Source: Gnetum montanum
Lineage: Eukaryota > Streptophyta > Gnetopsida > Gnetales > Gnetaceae
Reading direction: 5' to 3'
Length of the DNA stretch: 64,000 nucleotides
NCBI GenBank assembly: GCA_015680685.1
Contig: MNCI01010136.1
Coordinates: 186,370 to 250,369, forward strand
Part shown: one piece after another, positions 48,084 to 58,300 of the stretch
How the letters are laid out: every line of letters begins with the position of its first letter
Position numbering within the stretch: position 1 is the stretch's first letter
Program-made: the position numbers and the translations under genes
The notes under the pieces: model-generated
What the model was told of the DNA's origin: nothing
Seen by the model: only the letters and a program-made list of their open reading frames with translations
Database searches by the model: none

Positions 48084-49636
48084 TGTTGGCAACTGGAAAA
48101 CACTGAGGGGTCGGCAGGCGTGACAGTCTCGACCCTGTATCTGTAGGAGGGCCGTGCTGGGTGTGTGTGCGGATATGGAATGCCTTGAACGGTCTGGTCG
48201 ATTAGACGGGGACTTAATCGACGTCTATATAACCTTTTGCAACATATAATTTGGAAACAGGAATGAAAGTGCGAAGTAATGCTTGAAAGTAAATAAAGCA
48301 GAAAAAAATAGTGCAAAACGCGATAATAAGCAGGAAACAAAGTAAAGTACAGTTAGAAAAATGCACCGCTCTGAAGCTACAAGTTTTCTCTATCCAGGCG
48401 GATACAGTCGGTTGCACAGCGTGACAGAGTGCAGAGATCCCGAGATGTGTAGAGAAAAACAGGTTGTGTGCTTGGGCGCGGACTTGGGTGTTGACAATAC
48501 GGGGATTCTACCAAGATGGTAGAAAGGGAGACATAACAAAATGTCAGCTAAAGATGCTAACTATTTGCAGTGTCAAACAAAAAGTTTACAATGCTCAGTG
48601 CTCAATGTTACAATGCTTGCTTTTTTGAACCTTCAGAGATAGTCCAACCCTTTGAGCGTTGCTCATTAGGGTATTTATAGGGCTAAAGGGCAGGCGAAAG
48701 GGGCGGCTTGGATGCCACGTTCCCTGGGCCCATGTTGACTTGCTGGTGTCGCATGTGCCATGTGTGACCGTTGGACCTGCATGATCGTTGTAATGCGAGC
48801 CCGCTATGTCGTAACTATGAGCCTACCATGCCGTAATTGCGCCATCAGTATCTGGAGATGTGTGCCAATGGTCCAATTAGGTGAAGTGCATTGATGTCGC
48901 ACAACCATCCACATGCCTTGCTGTGCTTTTTAGCATAGCATGCTTAGCGTAGCATAGCACCTTGTCACGTGTTCCGCTATATGTGCGTTGCATACTTGCT
49001 ACGCTGCATAGCGTAGCAATTGGCTTTAGTCGCGAAAGCTTTGCCGATTTGCAAACTCTGCTTCCTGCGATGCAAGACTTGCGAACTTTGCTGATTCTGC
49101 TCTCTGAGCTACCTTCTGTCTCTTCCACAGGATTGCTATGCCTCACTGCGCCATGTAGCTCAGCGTAGCATAGCAGCAGACATGGTCTGCCACTTCCTGA
49201 CAAAAGAGACATTGTTAAAGGACTTGAAGTTGGGTGATGGAGCTGGTTGTATAGTTGTTGCCATGCTACGCTACGTCAAGTAATATAGCGTAGCACTTCG
49301 TTCTGCAATCGTCTTCTGAATCTTACTACGCTATATAGGGAGGCGTAGCGTAGCGTAGTAGACTTTGTGACTTAGAAAATTTGCCGAATTGTTTCGTGCA
49401 TTTGGAATGCTGCTGCCAACTCTGTGCATCATTTCTAAGCAGGCTGTCGGCTGGGCAGGCTACTTAGGTGGATAGGCAGGATGACCCGTAGAGCCTGTTT
49501 ACACCTGAAGTAGAAAATTTGCCGAACTGGCTGGCCTGAATTCAGAGCGTTCTTCTCCCAAAGAACTGCCGTGGTGCTGTGCGAATTGTAAAGCCTGGTG
49601 AAGCAAGAATAACTTCAATTTTTTTGGGGTGTTTCA
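48084..49636 (-). repeat. 3' LTR of the Tat/Ogre-like element
   Basis: On the + strand it starts TGTTGGCAACTGG and ends GGGGTGTTTCA, giving TG...CA ends. A polypurine tract adjoins the right end and unrelated gag sequence the left end. A TATA box at 48,672-48,679 (- strand) is at a sensible place for the U3/R border. U3 (48,930-49,360) carries repeated TAGCGTAGCA-type words. The partner LTR is not in the window, so the ends are inferred. Confidence 0.65.
48672..48679 (-). promoter_or_regulatory. TATA box in the Tat-like LTR
   Basis: TATAAATA on the - strand within CCCTATAAATACCC, a textbook plant TATA context. Transcription would start about 30 bp further left. Confidence 0.65.
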
Positions 49637-49702
49637 TTGACCCCTCTTTGTCAACGTTTGGAGGACAGGTTTGATAGACATTGACAAAGAATATGAAACA
49701 CC
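49627..49702. repeat. inverted repeat copying the polypurine tract and LTR start
   Basis: On the - strand 49,654-49,627 reads TTGACAAAGA...TGAAACACC. On the + strand 49,681-49,702 reads TTGACAAAGAATATGAAACACC. The two arms face each other with 26 bp between, so the 3' UTR/LTR boundary can fold into a hairpin. Confidence 0.75.
49637..49650 (-). promoter_or_regulatory. polypurine tract
   Basis: On the - strand it reads CAAAGAGGGGTCAA directly before the LTR start TGAAACACC. The purine run CAAAGAGGGG fits a plus-strand primer. Confidence 0.6.
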
Positions 49703-50654
49703 GCAGCAGGCGAAATGCTGACGTTGTCGCTCGGTGAGTGTCGAGACATCGCTTGGCCGCACTTAAGAGTGTTGCATTGGTTTTGCAGAGGTTAAGGCAT
49801 AGAGCAAAGATGATGTTTAGTAGAGTCCCTCGTCGGAGTGCTCATGAGGGACTCCTTCGCGTTTTCATCTTTGCCTGGCGCTGTTCTTCAACCTCTCGCA
49901 GGTCAGGTGTTTCCTTTGCAGGATGAGTTGCGTTACAACTGTGAAGGGTTTTGACCTACCTACAAATGCTTTCCATACGGTGAGTTATGTTACGCACGTC
50001 ATGGAATTTGCACTCTGAAGTAGCTAAGCTAATCGAGGCACTCGCTTCGTGACGCTATAGCATTTGTTGCTGTCGCAAGCCGTGTCTGCAAGGGTAAAGG
50101 TCTTGCTGGCTGCTGGCATTGTTGAAGCTATTGGGCATCGTCGTTGGCGTGCGATGTCCAAAGCAGGAAGGCCAGCAGTGGCCTTGGCAGCACTGGCGTG
50201 GAGGAGTTGGCCTTGAAGGCGTTGGGAGGTGTTGCGAGTGCGGATGCACTGGAATCCGTGCCAAGGGCATGCATTCTCAGTTCAGCTATGGGATTAGCTA
50301 CCACATAACTAAACGTCGTGTGAGTCGAAGCATTGACAGGGGGATGGATAGTAACAATATTGTGGTTGGGCCACAATATTGCTGAAACTTCAGCTGCAGG
50401 AACTAGCCAAGGAACTACCATCAGGACGATGGGCCGTGGCAACGATAGGTTCGGAGGGCCAGTAAAATGCTATACGGCATCTTCAGAGAGTTAGCATGAT
50501 GCCAAGGGTGGCGGCGTCGCATGTGTCCCGGATCGCGTTCTCAGTGCATCGTGAACCGTGTTCCGGAGCTGCAATGTCCCACCCACACGTCAGCACTGTG
50601 CATGCTCGTCTGATGCATACTTGGTGTAGATGCACGCTGGGGATGTGACACGAA
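49703..50654 (-). other. 3' untranslated region of the Tat-like element
   Basis: No coding sequence is seen on the sense (-) strand. Overlapping open frames on both strands (50,055-50,442) lack recognisable features. It lies between the hairpin array and the polypurine tract. Confidence 0.5.
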
Positions 50655-50850
50655 CCCAGTTTAAGGTCTTGGTAGACCGTGTGCTGGTTTAAGGTCCCAG
50701 TAGACCGTACATGCCAGTTTATCGTCGTAGCGGACGCTGCTCGATGCCGTTGCCAGTTTATTGTTATAGCGGATGGTGGTGGATGCCACTAGTTTAACAT
50801 CATTACCGACGCTGCTCGGTGCCGTTGCCAGTTTATTGTCGTAGCAGACG
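50655..50850. repeat. mini-hairpin array 1, next to the integrase stop
   Basis: Six copies of a unit AGTTTAANGTC-N6-GAC follow each other at 30-45 bp intervals. Stems with loops of six: GGTC/GACC (50,665-50,678 and 50,693-50,706), CGTC/GACG (50,723-50,736), TGTC/GACG (50,837-50,850), and two weaker copies (50,762 and 50,798). The array starts eight bases beyond the pol stop codon on the - strand. Confidence 0.75.
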
Positions 50851-50857
50851 GTGGTGG

Positions 50858-51960
50858 CTATTGTTGCACCTCAGATGTAGTACGATTGAGGTACTAGTGA
50901 TTCACCTGGTTGGCGAACTCATTACTGTCCATGTCTGCCAGCTTGAAGGCTCCATTCACAAAGGCTTTAGTGACCATGTAAGGACCTTCCCAGTTGGCTG
51001 AGAATTTGCTCACGTGCTCATGGACAACCTTGAGGATGAGGTTTCCCTTCTACATTGGCTATCAATGTGGGTTTGCACGATGCTTCTGCCGCTACTTGCT
51101 CTGGTAATGCTTGATGCGTCTCAGCATCTGCGTGCGCTTCTCCTCTATTGAGTTGAGGTCGATGATCTGTGACTCGTTGTTTTGGGCTTCACTAACGACG
51201 TCGGATAGGATCATTCGGAGTGATGGTACCTGCAACTCAAGAGGCAACACAACTTCAGATCCATAAACAAGGCTATAAGGGATCTTACTTGTCGCCGTCC
51301 TGCACGTTGTCTGGTAGGCCCATGGAACGTAGAGGATTTGCTCATGCCACTACCTCTTGCTATTGTTAAGTATCCACTTCAGCAAGTTGATGATGGACTT
51401 ATTTGTAGCCTTCGCCTGCCAGTTCACCTGCGGATAATAAGGGGAAGAAAATGATTGTTTAATGCCTAGATTGCTACAGAAGGTTCGGGTTTTCGTATTA
51501 CTGAACTGTGTGGCCCATTGTCGGTCACAATAGTTATTGGAAGCCTGAATCTGGTTACGATGTTGTCCAGGATGAAATGGCAGATTTGTTGAGACGTCAT
51601 CTTCCTCAGGGGAATGGCTTCCAAGTACTCAGTGGCGATGATAATGAAACTATGCCTTGCGGAGAACTTAGGCGTGATAGGCCCTATGAGGTCTAATCCC
51701 CATCATTGGAAGGGCCACGTGATTTGTGTTGGGTGTAGGTCTATGGTTGCTACATGTATGAGATTTGCATATCTCTGACACGTGTTGCATGTCTTGACTT
51801 TCGATAGGCAGTCACGTTCCATGTGAGGCCAGTAGTACCCTAGGCGTCTAATTTTTGCAGCCATAGCCCTAGGTGCTATGTGTCCACTGCACAGCCCCTC
51901 ATGCACTTCGTTAACTACCTTCTGTGCTTGCTCGCCACCCACGCATGCCAGTAATATCCC
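50858..51960 (-). pseudogene. integrase of the Tat-like element
   Basis: The open part 51,942-51,703 holds the HHCC zinc finger: His in EVHEGLCSGHIA, then CNTCQRY. After a stop the core reads WGLDLIGPITPKFS (first Asp) and IVTDNGP (second Asp). A frameshift follows near 51,500. The block that normally holds the catalytic Glu reads NWQAKATNK, with Lys in its place. Then SIINLLKWIL, YSLVYGSEVVLPLEL and the C-terminal VHEHVSKFSANWEGPYMV and GAFKLADMD, ending TAG at 50,860-50,858. It is dead by frameshift, stops and loss of the Glu. Confidence 0.85.
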
Positions 51961-52070
51961 GTCGTAGGAACGTCAGCATAGGACGTCATTTTCCATGAGC
52001 ACGTATTGCCGGGCATGACTACGGATTGCATCTCTCTAGGTAGATGTCAAACCACTGGGGATTCACCATG

Positions 52071-52650
52071 CTATAGATAAGTTTTAATGCTGGCATACCA
52101 CTCTTGGGTATCCACAGCATTGATAGAGGCTACATGTTCCACCTGAGTGACAGGCTCTGTGCATTCGATAATCGAAGTTGGCAGGTTTGCCAAGGAATGT
52201 GACAGAATGTTTAACGCAAGGGTAGCTAAGGCATCTGCCATGGTATTCTCATTGCGTGGCACGTGTTTCACATCCATGGTTGCAAACTGCTTAAGGAGGA
52301 CTTTTGCTAGGTCGTAGTAGGGTTGCAAGTGCGTAGCCTTGCAGGCGTAGACCTCGGTGATTTGATTCACAACTAGTTGTGAATCTCCCCGAATTGCCAG
52401 GTGTTGTATGTGTAGTGCCTGGGCAATTAAGAGGCCTCTAAGTAGCCCCTCATATTCTGCCACGTTGTTGGTGCAAGGGAACACAAAACAATAAGTGGAT
52501 GGACACATTTCCCCATAGGGAAATGTGATGACGGTAGCGGTGCTACCTCCTCATGCTGTTGAGGCACCGTTGAAGTGTAAAGTGGCTTCGAAATGCGATG
52601 GGACAATGTCAACATTGCTAACGTGCTCGTCTGGGAATTTGAGGTCTATG
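52071..52650 (-). pseudogene. second (archaeal-type) RNase H domain
   Basis: Words in order are LHFNGASTA (the first acidic residue is Asn instead of Asp), TNNVAEYEGLLRGLLIAQAL with its catalytic Glu, IRGDSQLVVNQI with the third Asp, and KHVPRNENTMADALATLA. This order is that of the additional RNase H typical of Tat elements. It lies between the RT-linked RNase H and integrase. One stop and small breaks are present. Confidence 0.85.
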
Positions 52651-52699
52651 ATTGCTCAGTCATCGACTGGTGAGGTCGGGAGTTGGATTGTTATGGCTT

Positions 52700-54340
52700 G
52701 ACCCTTTGTCGACGATTGACTTACATAGTGTAAATCGAACTCTGTAGTTATTGCCTTCCATCGGGCTATCCTGCTACTTTCGTATAGGTTGTTAGTGATA
52801 GCCCGAAGTATATTGCTCTTGCAAATGATGTTGGTAGTGCTGCGGAATAGGTAATGCTGTCAACTTTTTAGTGCGAACACTAAGGCAAGGCAATTCCTCT
52901 CTACTTCGTTGTATTTTGCTTCATGTGCTATTAATGCGTGGCTCAGATAATACACTGGCATCTCAGAACCGTCGTCTCGCTTCTGACATAGCAATGCCGC
53001 TACAGATGTGTTGGAGGTGGTGAGGTAGATAAAGAAGGGTTTATCCCTTTGTGGTGGATGCACAATAGGGAGGTGTGAGAGTTCCTTCTTTAGGTTGTTG
53101 AAGGCTTGTTGACATTGGGTTATCCACTCAAAGTTAATCCCTTTCTTTAAAAGATGTTGCATGGGATGTAACTTGTCGGTCAACCTGGCTATGAACCTTC
53201 GAATGAACTGTATTCTACCTTGCAAAACACGTAGCTCCTTGAGATTTGTGGGAGGCGCCAGGTTGACGATGGCCTTGACTTTGTCAGGGTCCACTCGTAT
53301 TCCAACCTCCGATACTATGAACCCTAACATGTGTATAGTTTTCACCCCGAAGATGTACTTCTTAGGATTGAGGCGTAAGTCATGCATTTGGCAGCATTTG
53401 AGGACTACCCCTAGATCGCGTGGGTGATTAGCTGCCTCCTTGGACTTGACCACTATGTCATCCATGTAGTCGTTTAATGTTTCTAGGATATAGTCACTGA
53501 AAATGTAAGTCATGGCTTGCCGGTAGGTTGCTCCAGCATTCTTGAGCCCAAAGGGCATCATGGTGTAGCAGAAGGTCCCCCATGGGGTTATGAAGGTTCT
53601 TGACAGCTGATGCTCTAGGTTAATGCGGATTTGGTTGTATCTGGAGAAACCATCCATGAAGGATAGCAGAGCATGATCGACCGTGGTGTCGATGAGTTGA
53701 TCAATGCTTGGGAGTGGGAAGTTATCCTTAATCTTTGCCTTGTTCAAGTCTTGAAAATCTATACAGATTCGTATTCCTCCTGTTTTCTTTGAAACTACAA
53801 CGATATTGGACACCCATTCTGAATAATCAACTACGCAGATGAAACTAGCTTGGTATAGCTTGGTGATTTCATCCCTCACGGCTAGTGCGATTTTCGGCTT
53901 AACCTTGTGAGCCTTCGGCTTGACTGCCTTCATGTGTGGGTCTAGGATGATGATGTGCTGTATCAGCCGCAGATCTAGACCTGGCATGTCACTGTATGAT
54001 CATGCGAAGACGCTGATATTGTCTTGCAGAATCTTGACTATGTTTTTGTGCATTTGCGCATCTAGGAGGGAGCTGAGTTTTAGTGTTTTCGTCTCCCCCT
54101 TTGATGTAGTCACAGGCGTCTCGACGAGAGGATCCTCGGTCACATCCCTAGCCTCTAAGTCTAGGGTTTGGACTAGATGCTCGGGCCAGTCTGGGGATGC
54201 CTCTTAGGCTGCTATGGTACTAGTTGTGGTCGACCCCCAATCGATCATGTTGGGGTCCAATTGTCTCGCGAGCTTGCCCTGTGGACCTGCTATCGTTAAA
54301 GGCATGGAAAGGTCGCGATGGATTTCCATCTTTTGCTTGA
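52700..54340 (-). pseudogene. reverse transcriptase and RNase H of the Tat-like element
   Basis: The 375-codon open frame 53,987-52,860 contains the full RT series: WVSNIVVVSKKTGGIRICIDF, NFPLPSIDQLID, LSFMDGFSRYNQI, FCYTMMPFGLKNAGATYRQAM and the catalytic YMDDIVVKS. The thumb and the start of RNase H follow (FFIYLTTSNTSVAALL, KYNEVERNCLAL). It continues past a stop. Upstream, across a TGA (54,001-53,999) and a TAA (about 54,208), the pre-RT region reads MEIHRDLSMPLTIAGPQGKL and DNISVFA, beginning just after a TTGGCAG acceptor-like site (about 54,346). It is the best-kept pol part in the window. Confidence 0.88.
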
Positions 54341-54470
54341 CCTGCCAACATACGATAAAAGCCTAGTTAAGAGGCATCTGTCTGCAGAGATTGTGGGTAA
54401 CGAAAATTTACAAAACTGTGACGTAATGCAACTTGCGAAGTGTGACGATATGAGATTGAAGGTTTCCAGT

Positions 54471-54972
54471 TTAAGGTCATGGCGGACCGCCAAGGCATAA
54501 GAGTGCAGAACTGTTGAATATGTAAAACTTCTGATGCAAAGTGTAAAGCTGTGGAACCATTAATATGCAAATGCCAAACTGCTAGTTTAGTGTCATTTCG
54601 GACTGCCAGATTACAACATGCGGAATCTTAACATGCCAAAAGGAGAGTATGTGAAGTGAGGAATTGCAGGTATGAGGAGTGCAAAACTGTCAATGCGAAA
54701 ATGTGAACTGCTGATATGAAGATGCAAGACTGCTTAAAATTGCGACATTGCCAATGTGGAAGAAGATGTGAAAACCGCCCATGTAAAAATGTGGTATTGT
54801 TAGTTTAACGTCATTGCAGACTGCGAGTGTAACCGGTTGAAACTGCTAGTTTAGGGTCTTTTTGGACTGTTAGAAATGCAACTATGCTAGGATTGCTAGT
54901 TTAAGGTCTTTTCAAACCGGTAGAAATGCTGCGGTTACCAGGGTTACTAGTTTAAGGTTTTTTCGGACCCGT
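54471..54972. repeat. mini-hairpin array 2, upstream of the antisense gene
   Basis: Six copies of the same unit: stems GGTC/GACC (54,475-54,488), GTC/GAC (54,592-54,603 and 54,810-54,821), GGTC/GACT with a G-T pair (54,855-54,868), GGTC/AACC (54,905-54,918) and GGTT/GACC (54,956-54,969). All have a 6-nt loop and are preceded by AGTTTA. Between them lies AT-rich filler with TGCAAAACTG/TGTGAAACTG-like words. Confidence 0.75.
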
Positions 54973-55152
54973 AACCAAAAACAAATATATTTTTTGTTTT
55001 CGGGAAAGTAAACAGTTGGCTTGGAGCGTGCCAAGGCTTAAATGTTAATAGTGTTGCGATGTCGTGGCAAGCATGCTATGCTGTACGGCACGCTCCGCAT
55101 TATTCAGAGAGAGAGTGGCAAGTTTTCCCCCCATTTTATTGTTACAACCATG

Positions 55153-55160
55153 AATAAATA
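55153..55160 (+). promoter_or_regulatory. TATA-like box of the antisense gene
   Basis: AATAAATA in a TGAATAAATAGGGG context lies about 150 bp before the ATG at 55,311 and directly after hairpin array 2. It is placed by position; promoter activity is inferred. Confidence 0.4.
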
Positions 55161-55310
55161 GGGGTTAAACCTTGGCAATTTTTCCATTCTCACCGTAAGA
55201 GTGCAGAGCCCACATTGGAGCACAAGGCAATTTCGGAATGCCAAGTAATTGTGCTAACGACTAGCAAGGTGAGTTTTTTCAGTGAAGGGTGTACATCCGT
55301 GAGTAGGACA

Positions 55311-58300
55311 ATGGCTCCTAAGACTCATTTGACACTTGCAAAGGTTGAGGAGGCGAAGAAGACCCTGAGGTGCGAGCCACAAGCGCGCGTTGTGGTGCGG
55401 AAGAGCACACCATTGACCCAGTAGGTTACTATGCTTCTTCTGCCTTTTGTTTTGTGCTTTCTGTTATTCTCTGCTCTTGTTTCATGTTCTATTTGTTTTG
55501 CGTTCATTCTTGGCTACCTGTGTTTTTTGTGGTCGCATCATTTTGGCCTTTGCATCGCCGTTGTTGCCGTTTCGGTTGTGGCAGATGCATAAACGTTACG
55601 TCATGGTTGCATGCAAGGCCGCTAAAACTGCCACCACCGCGGTTGTCTTAATTGCGGGGGCTGGGGTAGTTTAAGTTGATTAACCCTTGCATGCTGTAAC
55701 GTTAAACCCTTAGGAGGGCTAGGCCATGTGTGATGCGACAGTACAATACACGTTTTGTTAGGGCATGTCGTCAATTGTTTTGTTACTATGCTAGGCTATT
55801 CGCATGTTCTTGCTATACTAGGCTTTCACTCCCTTGCTATGCTATGTGCAAGCAGAGGATTATGCTACGCTATATACATGGACTGCTAGGTGTCGCTACG
55901 TTGTGCATGTATTGCCCTTAGGTATGATGCTATCACTCGTTGATTATATTATGCAAGGTAGGGTTGAGGCCCAAGCTGATTGTTTTGGAAATTAGAGGGG
56001 TCCTGTGCCATGTGAGCAGACCTGTGGCCAACGCTCCTCCTCCCCAGATACGCATGGGAGAGCGAGGGGTCTAGTTCAGGGAAGGGGCATGGGACATTTT
56101 GCAATTCCTCCTTGACCACTTTAGTGTAATTATTTGGTCCTCCTTGGAGGAGGAGGAGGCATCCGGCATAATAGAAGCCATGTTGCTTGGGGCAAGTCAG
56201 GGAATTCTGAGGTTTTTTACCGACAGGGCGATCATGAATAGGCAGGGAGAGGGATCCAGCCAACGTTTAGTAGGGTTAAGGCATTTGGCCTAGATCTGGG
56301 ACATGTCTGAATACAGTTGCTATCACCATTACAACACATTGTTCCTCGCACGTTACATGGCAACGTGCTTTCAGAACCCATAGGGGACTGTCTATTATGC
56401 TGTTGGGTGAGTCTCGTAGCCTTGCTCTGCTATGTTGTGCAATGCTGGCTATATTGGATGAATGCTAACAATATGTGTTTGCTACCAGGTTCTTTATCAA
56501 TAATGATGGGGTTCATGACCGATCGGGTCTACTGGCTACAACATAGCTAGCCTTACAGGAGTTCTCTTCTGCTAAGAACCTGTGGGCGGGTGTGATCGGT
56601 CAGTGCGGGGGTGAGTACCATATCTACCCAAGCACATTTCATGTTCCCTATAATCAATGCAAGGAGAAGGGCTAGCTGGATGAAGAGTGGGTAGAACCCT
56701 TCAAGCCGGTCATGGTTGAAGAAGTTCTGATTGAACTCCCGTTGTTCTCGTTACCGTATAGGTCCGATGGGTTAGACAGTAAGTGTCGCATGCTCAAGTG
56801 TTATTTGCAATCCTTGTATTTCTTGCATCATTATGCTAAGCGTGTTTTGCAAAAACTATTGCAAGGGCGAAGAAGCCCCAGGAGGTGATGGTGGTAACCA
56901 CCGAGATGCAGGGGGCAAACATCTACTTCAAATACAGCGAAGTAGAAGCGAGCCAACGTTGGCTAGACCATGAGGCCTCAATCTCCTTGGTCCAGAACAT
57001 CCAAAAGGTAGGGCTTATGGATTTGTTCATGGCCCCGAATCTGAGCGTTCCTGCCACCAAAATGCTTTCCTTGGTCAACTCCTTCTCTGAAAGGGTGGGC
57101 CATTTCCGTGCACATACGGGGCATGCGGATGGTCATTGAAATCAATGACCAGTTGTTTACAGACCTGTTTGGTGTTCCTACCGATGGCGTCCCCATAGGG
57201 TCGAAGGGCAAGAGGGAGTTGACCCTTCAGAAGAAGGACATCCAAGAGTGGTTGGGGCTTGTTAAGGAGCAAAAAGGGCTCCCCATGGATAAGCTCAAGG
57301 ATGGGCCCGCCATGGAGATTTACCCCATTTTTCGTGCTCATTCATTCCTCCAATTGGTTACCCAAGGGAAGGTCCTGGGGCTCAAGCAGGCTTGGATAAT
57401 GCGGAAGGTTATGGAAGAAGAGGCCCGTTACAACTAGGCTAGTTTCCTATGCAACGGCTTGCAGGCTGAGATTTTGGAACTCCGTGAGAAAACAGAGTCC
57501 CGCTCCAACATACACTATGCCTTCTACATAGTCTATCTAAAGTGCTTCATGGAGTTTCTAGTGGTTCAAGAGGGTGGAGTCTGGATCATGCGAAATCGTA
57601 ACCAGATTTCCAGACTGTGGATTCGCCAAGTCCTCCGGACCACACAAGCCCAAGATCCCTTAGAGATAATTGGGGAGTCATTGTCTATAACGACCAAAGG
57701 TCTGGTGGCTCGCAACGTGTGTGGCCAAGATAGTGTAGGAGAGACACCCCCTGCTATAGTCGGTAGCGTGACACGAGGGGAACGTCTCATAGCCAAGACT
57801 GTGCCCAAGGAGTTGCAAAGGAAGAGGCCTCCCCTAGCCAAGGAAACCCTTCGCGTGGAGGAAGAGGAGGGTCAAAGACTGTGGCTTAAGCTACATAGGA
57901 CGCAACCCCCCATTGGTAAATGCTTTTGTGTAATGCTTATTTTGTTATTGTTCGCTACGCTATGTTGCGTTAGACGGTGTAGTGTAGCATAACATCTGCT
58001 TTGAACTAACTTGTTTTGGATCAACGCAAACATGCTTCTTTGCTAGTAGAGGAAGAAGAAGAAGAAGAAGAAGGCGATGAAGAAGTGTCGGCCCCTAAGA
58101 CGAGGGCAACGAATGACAACACGGAGGCCCCAGTCTCGGAGGAAAGGGCCCCAATCAAGAATAAAGGAGCTCCTGTCTCTAGGGCAAGGGCTCTTGTCAT
58201 TAGGGAGCCTCCTCCTATTGACGAAAAGGCATTTCCCTTGAATAAAAAAGATGCATGTCTCCTAAAAGAAAAGGTACCAGCGCATGAGGAAGGGGCTCGT

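Noticed and set aside
57566-57841. 91-codon - strand frame between protease and RT, possible pol continuation
   Set aside because: It lies opposite the better-supported antisense gene exon and shows no protease or RT words.
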